DNA of 64,000 nt from contig NZ_QUEP01000006.1 in the NCBI RefSeq assembly GCF_003478035.1, forward strand, positions 124,001 to 188,000. The letters run 5' to 3'. The number at the start of each line of letters is the position of its first letter. The stretch's first letter is position 1. This DNA comes from Clostridium sp. OF03-18AA (GTDB lineage: Bacteria; Bacillota; Clostridia; Lachnospirales; Lachnospiraceae). The position numbers were made by a program, and so were the translations under genes. Positions 8,394 through 17,290 of the stretch are shown in pieces. The notes under the pieces are model-generated. The model did no database searches, was not told the DNA's origin, and was given only the letters and a program-made list of their open reading frames with translations.

Positions 8394-9308
8394 ATGGCAG
8401 ACATGGAAAATCAGGAAGATCAGAAAATAAGTGAATGCCTTCAGGAAGCATTTGGATACTCCGATGAGCAGCTGTTAAAAAAGCTGGATCATGTGAATGA
8501 AAATTTTAAGGATGTTTCTTTTGCCGGAGCCGAGGAGCGCCTTATGAAGCGGTTCATGGAGCGGAAAGCTGAAATGGAGAAGAAAGCCGCTGAAGCAGCA
8601 CCGGAAACGATGAAGCCGGACGCACAGGCTGGAGCAATCCCGGAAATAACGGCAGAGGCTGAAGACTGTGCACCGGGAGAAGAAAGTAAAACGGAACCGC
8701 TGGAACCTGAGAAAAAGCAGGATGAAAAGCAGAATAAAAAGAAGATTGTCCGGTTTGGGAAAAAGAAGGCTCTGGCTACGGCGGCGCTGGTGGCAGTGAT
8801 CGCGGGGATGCTTGGGGGGACGGCGATTGGGAAGAAGAGTTATTTTTTTAGGAATGGTAGAGGGGATAGAGCTGTTATTCTTTTAAATAATGATAAAAAC
8901 AAGTCCGAAGACTCAGAAATTCAAGAAATCTATAAAGAAATCAATGAAACAGTCAAAATTCCGGTGATAAAATTAGGATATTATCCAGCGGGAATGACAG
9001 TGTGCAATTATGAACTTTATGAAGATGAGGCGGTCATTCAATTTCTATATAAAGATAACTACATTAGAATGATACAAGCAAAATGTAAAAAAAATAATTC
9101 TATAAATCTTGAATCGGATAGAATACAGAAAGAAATAGTATTTAACACTTGGATACAGAAAGATATAGAGTATTCTGTGAATGAAATTGCAAATGGAAAA
9201 AAGGAATACGAGGTGCTTATTCCCTATCAAAATAATTTTTACTATTTATCTGGGATAATAGAAGAGGAGGTATTTATAAAGATCATAAAAAATTTAAATT
9301 TTTATTAA
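8394..9308 (+). CDS. DUF4367-like membrane protein, anti-sigma-like architecture
   Basis: A protein of 304 residues. A soluble N-terminal region (about 1-50) contains CLQEAFGYSDEQLLKKLD. A charged Ala/Glu/Lys-rich linker follows, then one hydrophobic segment at about 124-142 (ALATAALVAVIAGMLGGTAI) and an extracytoplasmic C-terminal domain. The stretch PVIKLGYYPAGMTVCNYEL is typical of DUF4367. Cytoplasmic tail, single membrane span and external sensor is the layout of many anti-sigma factors, and a sigma gene lies upstream on the same strand, so such a role is possible. Base composition changes sharply inside the gene: the first 450 or so bases look like the surrounding genome, while the C-terminal half is AT-rich with Asn/Lys/Ile-rich codons. 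This suggests a mosaic origin. Confidence 0.6.
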   Translation: MADMENQEDQKISECLQEAFGYSDEQLLKKLDHVNENFKDVSFAGAEERLMKRFMERKAEMEKKAAEAAPETMKPDAQAGAIPEITAEAEDCAPGEESKTEPLEPEKKQDEKQNKKKIVRFGKKKALATAALVAVIAGMLGGTAIGKKSYFFRNGRGDRAVILLNNDKNKSEDSEIQEIYKEINETVKIPVIKLGYYPAGMTVCNYELYEDEAVIQFLYKDNYIRMIQAKCKKNNSINLESDRIQKEIVFNTWIQKDIEYSVNEIANGKKEYEVLIPYQNNFYYLSGIIEEEVFIKIIKNLNFY

Positions 9309-9372
9309 AAAACGGTCACATTTCTTATATTCATACGTTTATATTGATAAAAAGAAAAGGAGAAATGTGGTT

Positions 9373-9909
9373 ATGAAAAAATTTAAAGGTATGTTAATGG
9401 GAATCATGTTTTTGACTATCGCGACACCCCAAATGGTGTATGCTGATGTGCCAGCTTGGCAAGAAGTTGTAGCTGAATCGAGAGAAAGTACTCTTTTGGA
9501 AAAAGATGAGGTAACATCAAAAAATATTTTGAATGATACAGCAAGAGGAATTCGATTATCAACAGCAATGCTGAGTATTACAAACGAACAGGACGGAACA
9601 TTACATATTGTTGTTGACACTTTTACACATAAAGATGTCGATAGAATTTACGAAGTGGTCTTTTTAGACATGTGGGATGAAAAGAAAGAAGATTGGGTCC
9701 AAATTGAAGATTGGAGCTTTGAAAAATCTAAGGAAGAAACAGATGATGGAAAATTATCATCATATAGAGTATCGTTCCTTGTGACGGGATGTGAGCTTAA
9801 CCATTATTATCGCGCACGTGCAATGCATCTTGTTGAATGGGATGGAGATCAGATGGAAGGTAAAGCGACCGAGACTGATGGCGTCCTTCTCACCGACCAC
9901 GAGGTATAA
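9373..9909 (+). CDS. Secreted DUF6147-like protein
   Basis: A protein of 178 residues with a clear signal peptide (MKKFKGMLMGIMFLTIATPQMVYA, cleavage expected after YADV or VYA). The mature part includes RGIRLSTAMLSI and DGTLHIVVDTFTHKDVD, which I recognise as the DUF6147 type; it looks like a beta-rich fibronectin-like fold with a conserved RARAMHLVEWDG strand. It has no known function. ATG at 9373 has aaggag ten bases upstream; GTG at 9367 is in frame but too close. It lies in the AT-rich island with the preceding gene and is probably co-transcribed with it. Confidence 0.6.
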   Translation: MKKFKGMLMGIMFLTIATPQMVYADVPAWQEVVAESRESTLLEKDEVTSKNILNDTARGIRLSTAMLSITNEQDGTLHIVVDTFTHKDVDRIYEVVFLDMWDEKKEDWVQIEDWSFEKSKEETDDGKLSSYRVSFLVTGCELNHYYRARAMHLVEWDGDQMEGKATETDGVLLTDHEV

Positions 9910-10055
9910 CTCGTAAACTTCGTATATTATTTCGGCCGAATAATATAAATACATGTTTGATAAAGGGAGATGGTTGATGGAGGAGACTGAGGATAAGGCC
10001 GACCGAGGTCAGTAAGAACAACGATTCAAAATTTATAAACTGAATGAAAAGAAGT

Positions 10056-10092
10056 AGCCCCGCTCAATACAACCTCTTGCGGGGCTATTTTT
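10056..10092 (+). terminator. Rho-independent terminator
   Basis: Arms agccccgc (10056-10063) and gcggggct (10079-10086) are perfectly complementary and are followed by attttt. It ends the transcript from the DUF4367/DUF6147 pair. Confidence 0.85.
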
Positions 10093-10153
10093 GGCTCTAT
10101 ATCAACCGATGGGGGAATTGCTTAGAATCCTGTTTCGTTGTTGACATAGAGCC
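10093..10153. repeat. Long-loop inverted repeat
   Basis: ggctctatatcaac (10093-10106) pairs with gttgacatagagcc (10140-10153) at 13 of 14 positions across a 33-base loop, followed by ttttgat. It could act as a back-up terminator. Confidence 0.5.
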
Positions 10154-10224
10154 TTTTGATATTTCTGTGTATAAAAGCGATTAGATAAATAGTATACGGT
10201 CTGATCAATGGGTTCGAAGATGGA

Positions 10225-10473
10225 TTACGCCTGCTGCTCTTTATACTGCTTTAAAGCTTTTGCAAGCTGGTCTGGACATGAAGTTGGGCGGCCGTTGCAG
10301 CTTACGCCTTCGACTCTTTTGATCACTTCGTCGATATCCATGCCCTCAACAAGAAGGCCAATACCCTTTAAGTTGCCGTTGCATCCGCCAACGAAGCTTA
10401 CGTTTTTGAGTTTGTTGTTCTCTACGTCAAAATGGATTTCTCTGGAGCAGGTGCCCTGTGTCTTGTATACCAT
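10225..10473 (-). CDS. TSCPD domain protein (TIGR03905 family)
   Basis: A small protein of 82 residues beginning MVYKTQGTCSREIHFDV and containing GGCNGNLKGIGLLVEGM, the Cys-bearing VEGVSCNGRPTSCPDQLAKAL and the defining TSCPD motif. Related domains occur at the C-terminus of B12-dependent ribonucleotide reductases, where paired cysteines may bind metal or act in redox. The stand-alone form is widespread in Clostridia and has no proven function. The start is set by ggaggttttt just upstream of ATG at 10473. Confidence 0.85.
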   Translation of the reverse strand: MVYKTQGTCSREIHFDVENNKLKNVSFVGGCNGNLKGIGLLVEGMDIDEVIKRVEGVSCNGRPTSCPDQLAKALKQYKEQQA

Positions 10474-10604
10474 ATAAAAACCTCCGTTTGTAAAAGTCTG
10501 GCCGTATGGCCGAATTGAAAGTATCCTTATTATACTCACAGCAGAGAATCATTGTCAAGAGAAGCACTGAAGTCCATTTTGTTGGAGACTCTGCCCGTAC
10601 TATT

Positions 10605-10727
10605 CGCGGGACGGAAATTCGTTAAATGAACAATCCGCATTATACAGTTGCGGATGCGGATTTTGCCGATCCCTGATTCGGTGTATCGGAAAATTCCCGT
10701 TGCAGTGTGAAGGCAGGGTGTATCAGC
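10605..10727. repeat. Dispersed hairpin repeat, copy C
   Basis: Aligns end to end with 32966-33098. Shared blocks include cggg, ggaa-att, gttgcgg, tgcggattttgccgat and atcgg-aaaatt. The first two hairpins are still recognisable; the third is decayed. Confidence 0.65.
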
Positions 10728-10772
10728 GACTTATATTAGTTCGCCAAAGATAACGATGAAAAGGAACTTTAT

Positions 10773-10801
10773 TTGACCTGCGCCCCATTATCCCGTATAA
10801 T
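10773..10801 (+). promoter_or_regulatory. Sigma-A promoter upstream of mtnN
   Basis: TTGACC (10773-10778), a 17-base spacer and a perfect TATAAT (10796-10801). It leaves an untranslated leader of roughly 80 bases before the ATG. Confidence 0.8.
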
Positions 10802-10889
10802 GAAAACGATAAAGATGGTGAGAATCTGTCTGAAACTCAAACAGGATCGATATTTTGGTAAAATAATGTTATAACACGGAGGAATTCAA

Positions 10890-11582
10890 ATGCTTGGTAT
10901 TATCGGAGCAATGGAAGTAGAAGTTGAGAAACTTCGCGCAAAAATGACAGAGACAGAAATGAAGACAGTGGCCGGAATGAACTTTTGCAAGGGAAAACTG
11001 GAAGGAAAAGACGTTGTCATTGTTCGTTCCGGTATCGGTAAGGTAAACGCTGGTATCTGCAGTCAGATCCTTGTGGATCTCTATCAGGTTGATGGGATCG
11101 TGAATACAGGAATCGCGGGATCCCTGAGAAATGAGATCAACATCGGGGATCTCGTTCTCTCCACAGTGGCAGTACAGCATGATGTGGACGCAGGCGGATT
11201 CGGATATCCGGTCGGAGAGATCCCACAGCTCGGTGTAAAGGAATTTCCGGCGGATGAGAGATTGTTAACTCTTGCGGAAGAGGCGTGCAGAGAGGCAAAC
11301 CCGGACATCAGCACCTTCAAAGGACGCGTTGCCAGCGGTGACCAGTTTATTGACAGTAAGGAAAAGAAAAAATGGATCTGTGACACATTTGACGCGTACT
11401 GCGCAGAGATGGAAGGCGCAGCTGTTGCACAGGCGGCATACTTAAATAAGATTCCGTACCTGATCGTCCGCGCGATCTCTGATAAAGCAGATGACAGTGC
11501 CCATATGGATTACGGTGAGTTCGAGGCAAAGGCGGTTGAACATTCTGTAAATCTCATGCTTGCTTTAGTAAAAAGACTTTGA
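10890..11582 (+). CDS. mtnN: 5'-methylthioadenosine/S-adenosylhomocysteine nucleosidase
   Basis: A protein of 230 residues of the PNP/UDP phosphorylase superfamily. MLGIIGAMEVEVEKLR, VVIVRSGIGKVNAGICSQIL, VNTGIAGSL, VASGDQFI and the acidic ribose-binding motif AEMEGAAVAQAAY are all diagnostic, as is VRAISDKADD with the catalytic Asp. The enzyme hydrolyses methylthioadenosine and S-adenosylhomocysteine to adenine and the thio-ribose product, recycling methyltransfer by-products; it also feeds autoinducer-2 formation where LuxS is present. A strong ribosome site (cggagg) and an isolated sigma-A promoter indicate a stand-alone transcript. Confidence 0.95.
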   Translation: MLGIIGAMEVEVEKLRAKMTETEMKTVAGMNFCKGKLEGKDVVIVRSGIGKVNAGICSQILVDLYQVDGIVNTGIAGSLRNEINIGDLVLSTVAVQHDVDAGGFGYPVGEIPQLGVKEFPADERLLTLAEEACREANPDISTFKGRVASGDQFIDSKEKKKWICDTFDAYCAEMEGAAVAQAAYLNKIPYLIVRAISDKADDSAHMDYGEFEAKAVEHSVNLMLALVKRL

Positions 11583-11648
11583 TCTTGTCATTACCTTAAG
11601 AACTCGTTTCCTGTCCACATTTGACGAACGATTCTTCCGTTCTCAATC

Positions 11649-11677
11649 TTCTCAAAATCATTCTAGCCCGCTATAAT
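11649..11677 (+). promoter_or_regulatory. Candidate promoter for the 11725 gene
   Basis: TTCTCA (11649-11654), a 17-base spacer and a perfect TATAAT (11672-11677), 48 bases upstream of the ATG. Confidence 0.5.
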
Positions 11678-11724
11678 TAGTGGCATCATCTGGAATGATC
11701 CGGACGGAGAAAGGGGAACTGATT

Positions 11725-12840
11725 ATGCTGGAATTTTTACAGACAGGGAGAATGCTCTATGTTCTGGCGGCAATCTGTGCGCTCGGGACACTCAGCAAGC
11801 TCGCAACAGGAAGCCTCTACAAAAGATTGATCAAAGAAACCGGAAATATGGCGCTGACGAAAGATAAGAACTTAAAGACGCTGAAACAGCGCATGGAAAA
11901 TGTGTTCCTTATCAACCACGGGATCCGAAATGTAAACGCATACATAGAAAAACAGCTCTACGGATTCCGATTCCTCCATGTAAGTCTCGATGGCTGGGAC
12001 AAACTGTCCGTGCAGGCGATGATCCTCTGCTTCATGGTCGGAGGAGTAACGGCATTTGGCGCATACTGGTATCGATGTGACAATTCCTACATCGTATTAT
12101 ATGGTGCGGCAGGCGTCTTTAGCGGATTGTTTCTTGCATTTGTGGACAATTGGATCGGGACGGGAATGAAACGGAAACAGCTTGCGGATCATTTGGTGGA
12201 TTATGTGGAAAACTCACCGCATTTCTATAAAAGTGTGGATAACATCGTTTATGCCGGACAGGAGCGGAAAAAGGCGGTGGGAGCTTCTCCGGCTGGAGAT
12301 TTTTCCGACAATGGTACAGGCTATGGGAGAACTCAGGAAAGTGTGAGAAATGGCAGAGGAAATGGACGTTTTTCTGTTCTCAGAAGGAAAAAAGACGCAC
12401 AGATTTCTGATGAAAGCGATGAAACAGAGAATCTGGAAAATGAAAACCTTACAAGAACCGGGGATGCCGTGAAGCTGTCGCGGCTGGACGGAAAAACATC
12501 TATGTCTGAAGGGAATGGAACCGGTCCGGCCGTAAATGGAAATAGTATCGGCAGTTCATCAAAAAAGCCAACAGGAAAAACCGACTATAATAGAAGCACG
12601 GGCCAGAATGCCCGGGATGCCGGCTCAAAAAGCATGGGGACGGGTGGAAAAGCATTGACGAGTGAGACAGAACTTGCCCAGAGCATCAACCACCTGAGCG
12701 AAAGCCTGAGGCAGATCGCCGCAAGCCGGGAACAGCCGGGCGAAAGTCAGAAAATGCCGGATGATCTTGAGCTGATACGGAACTCGATCCCGGCGGAAGA
12801 AATGGCGCTGCTGAAAACATTATTTAACACACTGATTTAG
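11725..12840 (+). CDS. Conserved membrane protein of unknown function
   Basis: A protein of 371 residues that I recognise only as a recurring Lachnospiraceae hypothetical. An N-terminal hydrophobic segment ([18 protein letters not shown]) is followed by a basic amphipathic region with [19 protein letters not shown] and [14 protein letters not shown]. Two more membrane segments follow at about residues 95-140 ([35 protein letters not shown]). From about residue 190 to 320 it is low-complexity and rich in Ser, Gly, Asn and charged residues. It ends in a short predicted helical region ([29 protein letters not shown]). An in-frame ATG at 11680 lies only a few bases past the -10 box and lacks a ribosome site, so 11725 is preferred. 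Confidence 0.65.
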   Translation: MLEFLQTGRMLYVLAAICALGTLSKLATGSLYKRLIKETGNMALTKDKNLKTLKQRMENVFLINHGIRNVNAYIEKQLYGFRFLHVSLDGWDKLSVQAMILCFMVGGVTAFGAYWYRCDNSYIVLYGAAGVFSGLFLAFVDNWIGTGMKRKQLADHLVDYVENSPHFYKSVDNIVYAGQERKKAVGASPAGDFSDNGTGYGRTQESVRNGRGNGRFSVLRRKKDAQISDESDETENLENENLTRTGDAVKLSRLDGKTSMSEGNGTGPAVNGNSIGSSSKKPTGKTDYNRSTGQNARDAGSKSMGTGGKALTSETELAQSINHLSESLRQIAASREQPGESQKMPDDLELIRNSIPAEEMALLKTLFNTLI

Positions 12841-12851
12841 AATGCGAAGCA

Positions 12852-12880
12852 TTGTCAAGGGTTTCACGAAGTGGTATAAT
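12852..12880 (+). promoter_or_regulatory. Sigma-A promoter for pgi
   Basis: TTGTCA (12852-12857), a 17-base spacer and TATAAT (12875-12880), 47 bases before the pgi start. Confidence 0.8.
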
Positions 12881-12926
12881 AACGGACAGAGACTGTGAAT
12901 CTCACACAAGAAAAGGAGACAGGGTT

Positions 12927-14276
12927 ATGGGTAAAGAAATCGTATTTGATTATTCCAAGACAGCCGGATTTATCAGTGAAGAGGAAATGAAAAACATGAA
13001 GAGCATCGTTATGGGTGCAAAAGATGTCCTGACAGCAAAATCCGGTGCAGGCAATGATTATCTTGGATGGATCGACCTCCCGGTTGATTATGATAAAGAG
13101 GAGTTTGCAAGGATCAAGAAAGCGGCAGAGAAGATTCAGGGCGATTCAGATGTACTTCTTGTGATCGGTATCGGCGGATCTTATCTCGGTGCCCGCGCTG
13201 CGATCGAATTCTTATCCCACAGCTTCTACAATGTGCTGCCGAAGGGAAAGAGAAAAACTCCGGAGATCTATTTCGTAGGAAACAGCATCAGCAGCAAATA
13301 CATTCATGATCTTCAGGATGTACTGGAAGGAAAAGATTTCTCCATTAATATTATATCCAAGTCCGGTACGACAACAGAACCGGCGATCGCATTCCGCGTA
13401 TTCAAGGAAATGCTGATCAGCAAGTATGGTAAGGAAGAGGCCAACAAGAGGATCTATGCGACCACAGACAAGGCAAAGGGAGCTTTAAAGAATCTGGCAA
13501 ACGAAGAGGGATACGAGAGCTTCGTTGTTCCGGATGACGTTGGAGGACGTTTCTCCGTGCTCACAGCCGTAGGTCTTTTACCGATCGCAGTCAGCGGTGC
13601 GGATATCGATGCCCTGATGACGGGGGCAGCAGATGCGAGAAAGGTTGCTCTTGAGACAGAATATGAGAAGAACCCGGCTCTTTTATATGCCGCAGTCCGC
13701 AATATCCTGTTAAGAAAAGGAAAACAGGTGGAGATCGTAGCAAACTACGAACCGAGCCTTCATTATGTATCTGAGTGGTGGAAACAGCTCTTCGGTGAGA
13801 GCGAAGGAAAAGACCAGAGAGGTATCTTCCCGGCAGCCGTAGATCTGACAACAGACCTTCACTCTATGGGGCAGTTCATCCAGGATGGTGCCCGCATCAT
13901 GTTTGAGACAGTTCTGAACGTGGAAGAATCCCCGGCGGAGATTGTTCTCCAGAAAGAGGACGTCGATACAGACGGCATGAACTATCTGGCAGGAAAGACC
14001 GTTGATTTTGTAAATAAGAGTGCCATGAACGGAACAATCCTTGCGCATACAGACGGCAGTGTGCCGAACCTTATGGTAAAGATCCCGGCGCAGGATGCTT
14101 ACAGCCTTGGTCAGCTGTTTTACTTCTTCGAGTTCGCATGCGGCGTCAGCGGCTACATTCTCGGAGTCAACCCGTTCAACCAGCCGGGTGTTGAGAGCTA
14201 TAAGAAGAACATGTTCGCGCTGCTCGGAAAACCGGGTTATGAGGAGGCAAGAGAGGCGCTTCTCAAGAGATTATAA
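12927..14276 (+). CDS. pgi: Glucose-6-phosphate isomerase
   Basis: A protein of 449 residues, the normal length for Firmicute Pgi. [34 protein letters not shown] and the phosphate-binding SGTTTE motif are present, with [17 protein letters not shown] and the C-terminal [19 protein letters not shown] signature. It interconverts glucose 6-phosphate and fructose 6-phosphate in the cytoplasm. The start at 12927 follows aaaggagacaggg; the longer frame from 12852 would begin inside the promoter. It has its own promoter and terminator. Confidence 0.96.
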   Translation: MGKEIVFDYSKTAGFISEEEMKNMKSIVMGAKDVLTAKSGAGNDYLGWIDLPVDYDKEEFARIKKAAEKIQGDSDVLLVIGIGGSYLGARAAIEFLSHSFYNVLPKGKRKTPEIYFVGNSISSKYIHDLQDVLEGKDFSINIISKSGTTTEPAIAFRVFKEMLISKYGKEEANKRIYATTDKAKGALKNLANEEGYESFVVPDDVGGRFSVLTAVGLLPIAVSGADIDALMTGAADARKVALETEYEKNPALLYAAVRNILLRKGKQVEIVANYEPSLHYVSEWWKQLFGESEGKDQRGIFPAAVDLTTDLHSMGQFIQDGARIMFETVLNVEESPAEIVLQKEDVDTDGMNYLAGKTVDFVNKSAMNGTILAHTDGSVPNLMVKIPAQDAYSLGQLFYFFEFACGVSGYILGVNPFNQPGVESYKKNMFALLGKPGYEEAREALLKRL

Positions 14277-14341
14277 TAAAGAAATATAATATTAGACGTA
14301 TTCGGCAAAATGTTGCCGGATAGGATGAGAAACGATAAAAT

Positions 14342-14404
14342 AAAAACGGCTGATCTCCATGTGTCAGGGCAGAAATGACACAACGGGCAGATTAGTCGTT
14401 TTTT
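14342..14404. terminator. Bidirectional terminator between pgi and the 14407 gene
   Basis: aaaacggctgatct pairs with agattagtcgtttt (with wobble pairs). An inner tgtca/tgaca hairpin lies in the loop. T runs are present on both strands, which suits two convergent genes. Confidence 0.75.
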
Positions 14405-14406
14405 GA

Positions 14407-14673
14407 TCACTCCTCGATCACCTGAAACTCCAGATAATCAAAGTCGATGGATTCGATAAAACTGTCTTTCGTAAACCGCGTCTTATCATGCAGCTGAAAA
14501 TCGCGGATATTGGAATCGAGCCAGATCGGCTGGCTTAAGTCGAATTCGTGACAGATCTCATCCAGAGCCTGAAATACCATGGCGGTTCTCGACATGGAAT
14601 AGTCGTTGTTGCAGGACACCATATCTTTGATCAGATGATTATCTTTCCATATTTTTCCCCAGATTCGGAACAT
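14407..14673 (-). CDS. Conserved hypothetical protein
   Basis: A protein of 88 residues starting MFRIWGKIWKDNHLIKDM, with ggagg eight bases before the ATG. The pattern WLDSNIRDFQLHDKTRFTKD followed by FIESIDFDYLEFQVIEE recurs as a small cytoplasmic protein in Lachnospiraceae. I know of no function. No membrane segment or metal motif is visible. It is convergent with pgi and shares its terminator. Confidence 0.7.
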   Translation of the reverse strand: MFRIWGKIWKDNHLIKDMVSCNNDYSMSRTAMVFQALDEICHEFDLSQPIWLDSNIRDFQLHDKTRFTKDSFIESIDFDYLEFQVIEE

Positions 14674-14840
14674 AAAACAGTCCTCCATTCTTTTTCGTTC
14701 ACGGTCATGATTTGAAAAACAGTATAACGGATTTTTTTAAGAAAGTAAAGCCACGTGAACAGCGGCAGCGCATTTTTGAAATTACAAAAGCACGTTTTGG
14801 CATCACACGGGACGGACATGCGAATTTTACTGAAAATGCC

Positions 14841-14869
14841 TTGTATCGCCTGAAAAATTGTAGTAATCT
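14841..14869 (+). promoter_or_regulatory. Candidate promoter for the 14924 gene
   Basis: TTGTAT (14841-14846), a 17-base spacer and TAATCT (14864-14869), about 55 bases before the ATG. Confidence 0.45.
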
Positions 14870-14923
14870 ATACCTATATGGACATTTGATGACATACTTG
14901 AACCAAAGCCAGGAGGACAAAAG

Positions 14924-16024
14924 ATGGGACAGCCAATTACAGATCATGCTGCCTTTTTTGCCAGCGCAGGACAGGCAGTTGAGGAACTGGAAGCTCTGAA
15001 TACAGAGGTGGAGCAGCTCGAAGCGGATGAGAAGAAGTTAGAGAGTTCCCTCAAGGGAAAACAGCGTTCTGTTACAGAAACCATCAGCCAGACGGTGAAG
15101 CAGCGGAAAGAGGAGATCACAAAAAGCTACGATGCGGAGCTCGGGAAGGTGCAGGATCGCCTGAAAAAAGTAAGAGCGAAGCGTGAAAAAGCGAAAAACC
15201 AGGGTGTCAAAGAGCGGATCGAGGAAGATACCAGGGGGCTTGTGCGGGAGAATAAAGAACTTGCGGACCAGATGAAAACTTTGTTTAAAGCAAACCATGT
15301 TCCGGGATTCTGCCGTGGAAGTTACTATTACGCGCTCTATTTTACGAGAACATTTAAGGATTTTCTGGCACTTCTCATGACGATCATGATCTGCTTTCTC
15401 GCGATCCCGTGCGGAGCATATTTCCTGATCCCGGAGAGACGGACTATGTATCTCGTGGGAATCTATGTGGCGGCGATCCTGATCTTTGGCGGAATCTATG
15501 TAACGATCGGAAACATGACCAAGGTGCGCTATATGGAAGTGCTGAAAGAAGGACTTGGGATCCGGGCGAAGATCCGCGCGAATAAAAAAGAGATGAAGGT
15601 CATCGCGAAGACGATCCGACGGGATAAGAACGAGACGGTCTACAATCTCCAGAAATTTGACGATGAGATCGCCCAGCTCGACCAGGATGCGGCGGAGATC
15701 AACCGGAAAAAGAAGGAAGCACTTACGACCTTCGATACCGTGACACGGACGATCATCTCTGATGAGATCACGGCAAACAACAAAGAGGAGATCAACCGGA
15801 TGGAGGACGAGCTTTCTTCTCTGGCAGAAAAGCTCCGCGGTACGCGGACGGCTGCGAAGGAAAAAGCATTGTTCATTACGGATCACTACGAGGTTTATAT
15901 AGGAAAAGAATATATGACGCCGGAGAAACTCGCGGCGCTTGCGGATATCGTGAGAAGCGGTGCGGCATCCAATATCAGTGATGCGATCTCGGTCTATAAG
16001 AGTCAGGGAGATACGGCGAAATAA
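14924..16024 (+). CDS. Coiled-coil membrane protein of unknown function
   Basis: A protein of 366 residues with a strong ribosome site (aggagg). Residues from about 18 to 115 are highly charged and helical (repeated Glu/Lys/Gln heptads), predicted as a coiled coil. Two adjacent membrane segments lie at about 146-192 (FLALLMTIMICFLAIPCGAYFLI and YLVGIYVAAILIFGGIYVTI). A second long coiled coil covers about 205-310, with a short conserved-looking end (ITDHYEVYIGKEYMTPEKLAALADIVRSG). Both coiled coils would lie on the same side of the membrane. The symmetrical arrangement suggests a scaffold or mechanosensing role, but no family is recognised. An overlapping frame at 14712-14999 has no support as a gene. 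Confidence 0.6.
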   Translation: MGQPITDHAAFFASAGQAVEELEALNTEVEQLEADEKKLESSLKGKQRSVTETISQTVKQRKEEITKSYDAELGKVQDRLKKVRAKREKAKNQGVKERIEEDTRGLVRENKELADQMKTLFKANHVPGFCRGSYYYALYFTRTFKDFLALLMTIMICFLAIPCGAYFLIPERRTMYLVGIYVAAILIFGGIYVTIGNMTKVRYMEVLKEGLGIRAKIRANKKEMKVIAKTIRRDKNETVYNLQKFDDEIAQLDQDAAEINRKKKEALTTFDTVTRTIISDEITANNKEEINRMEDELSSLAEKLRGTRTAAKEKALFITDHYEVYIGKEYMTPEKLAALADIVRSGAASNISDAISVYKSQGDTAK

Positions 16025-16111
16025 CAGCTGATGCACTGGCCGCAATAAAATATGGTCAGGAAATACTGAGCAGTTACAAAAAGGACAGAATTACAGGAAA
16101 AGGGACAAAAG

Positions 16112-17068
16112 ATGAAAAAGTATGGAATAAAACTTGCGCTTGCTGCCGCTGTATTTTGCATGGCGATGCCGTTCGCATCGTTTGCCGGGACATGGAAATC
16201 GGATGCAAACGGAATGTGGTATCAGTTTGACGATGGAACATATCCCAAGGGAAGATGGGCATGGATCGATACCGATAATGATGGAATGGCGGAGAGCTTT
16301 TACTTTGACTCCAACGGATATGTTCTTAGAAATACCACCACACCGGATGGTTACCAGGTAAACAGGATCGGTGCCTGGGTCGTTGGAGGCGAGGTAAAGC
16401 AGAAAGCCGGCGGCGAGACAAAGAACGGCGGATCCGGAAACAACAGTAGCTCTAACAGTTCAAATTCCAACAGCAGCTATTCTTATGATACAGATTGGTA
16501 TTTCAAAGTAGATGGAATAAGTGAATTAGATATAGCATACTATCATTACTATGCAAAATATTATAGCTGGGATGGCCGCAGCGCAGAGCGTGATGCAAAG
16601 GTAAATGAACAGGTTGACCGAATTTTAGCCAATCAGAATGATGCGACGGCATCTGCGGAAGTGGTCAGCGTAGAGATTCCTGTCTGGAGATTGAAAAACG
16701 GTCAAAAAGTTGCTGGAACAGCTCATGTACAGGTCTTAAGTTCTGTCGCAGATCAGGTAAAAGAGATTTTTACAGAAATCTATAATGGACCGGAACAGTT
16801 CCCGATCGAAAGTGTTGGCGGATATAACTGGAGAAGCAACGGAGTGGGAAGCAATCACAGCCTGGGTCTGGCCATTGATATTAACCCGGACGCAAACCCA
16901 CAGATAGATACAGATGGCAAAACGGTTCTTGTTGGAAATAAATGGGAGCCAAGCGTAAATCCGTATTCTATCAGTCGTGACAGTGATGTCGTAAAGGCAT
17001 TCGGAAAACATGGCTGGAGATGGGGAGTTGGATTCAGCAGAGCGGATCTGATGCATTTTGAGTATTAA
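16112..17068 (+). CDS. Secreted M15-family D-Ala-D-Ala carboxypeptidase/endopeptidase with cell-wall-binding repeat
   Basis: A protein of 318 residues with a signal peptide ending near SFAG (residue 25). Residues about 27-75 carry a choline/cell-wall-binding type repeat (WKSDANGMWYQFDDGTYPKG, WAWIDTDNDG, FDSNGYVL), then a Gly/Asn/Ser-rich linker. The C-terminal M15 zinc peptidase domain includes the signatures SNHSLGLAIDINPDANP (His and Asp zinc ligands) and LMHFEY (the second His plus neighbouring acid). It resembles the VanY/CwlK-type M15 enzymes that trim peptidoglycan stem peptides outside the membrane. It is flanked by its own terminator at 17105-17147. Confidence 0.85.
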   Translation: MKKYGIKLALAAAVFCMAMPFASFAGTWKSDANGMWYQFDDGTYPKGRWAWIDTDNDGMAESFYFDSNGYVLRNTTTPDGYQVNRIGAWVVGGEVKQKAGGETKNGGSGNNSSSNSSNSNSSYSYDTDWYFKVDGISELDIAYYHYYAKYYSWDGRSAERDAKVNEQVDRILANQNDATASAEVVSVEIPVWRLKNGQKVAGTAHVQVLSSVADQVKEIFTEIYNGPEQFPIESVGGYNWRSNGVGSNHSLGLAIDINPDANPQIDTDGKTVLVGNKWEPSVNPYSISRDSDVVKAFGKHGWRWGVGFSRADLMHFEY

Positions 17069-17104
17069 GAGATCAATGATGCAATACAGAAAAACAGGAT
17101 AAAA

Positions 17105-17147
17105 AGAGGGGATCGGGGATATATCATACCCGGTCCTCTTTCAATTT
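17105..17147 (+). terminator. Rho-independent terminator of the M15 peptidase gene
   Basis: agaggggatcggg pairs with cccggtcctct around an AT-rich loop and is followed by ttcaatttt. Confidence 0.75.
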
Positions 17148-17290
17148 TATAAAAATTTCATCAGGATTTTCTACACAAAATCAAAGGTATTGTGCACCAA
17201 GGCACATTCGCTGTTATTGCACATGTATAATCTTCCTGAATCCCGCCTATAATGTCTCATAGAAACCAACCAGGAAACGGAGTGTTCACG

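Larger units (their letters stand above)
9910..10224. other. Intergenic region with dyads, no convincing gene
   Basis: Holds a near-perfect AT-rich dyad (9923-9947, centre cggccg), a rho-independent terminator (10056-10092) and a second long-loop inverted repeat (10093-10153). A 20-codon frame at 9953-10015 lacks a ribosome site. Confidence 0.6.
10474..10889. other. Intergenic region holding a repeat and the mtnN promoter
   Basis: Contains dispersed repeat copy C (10605-10727) and a strong sigma-A promoter (10773-10801). No coding sequence is supported. Confidence 0.6.

Noticed and set aside
9953..10015. Possible 20-residue peptide (MFDKGRWLMEETEDKADRGQ)
   Set aside because: No ribosome site and no similarity recognised; lies between a dyad and a terminator.
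14712..14999. Frame of 95 codons (MKNSITDFFKKVKPREQ...) before the coiled-coil gene
   Set aside because: It overlaps the divergent promoter region and runs into the next gene out of frame; no ribosome site, no recognised family.
16155..16240. Cell-wall-binding repeat of the M15 peptidase considered as a separate gene
   Set aside because: In frame with the signal peptide and peptidase domain; one continuous protein.
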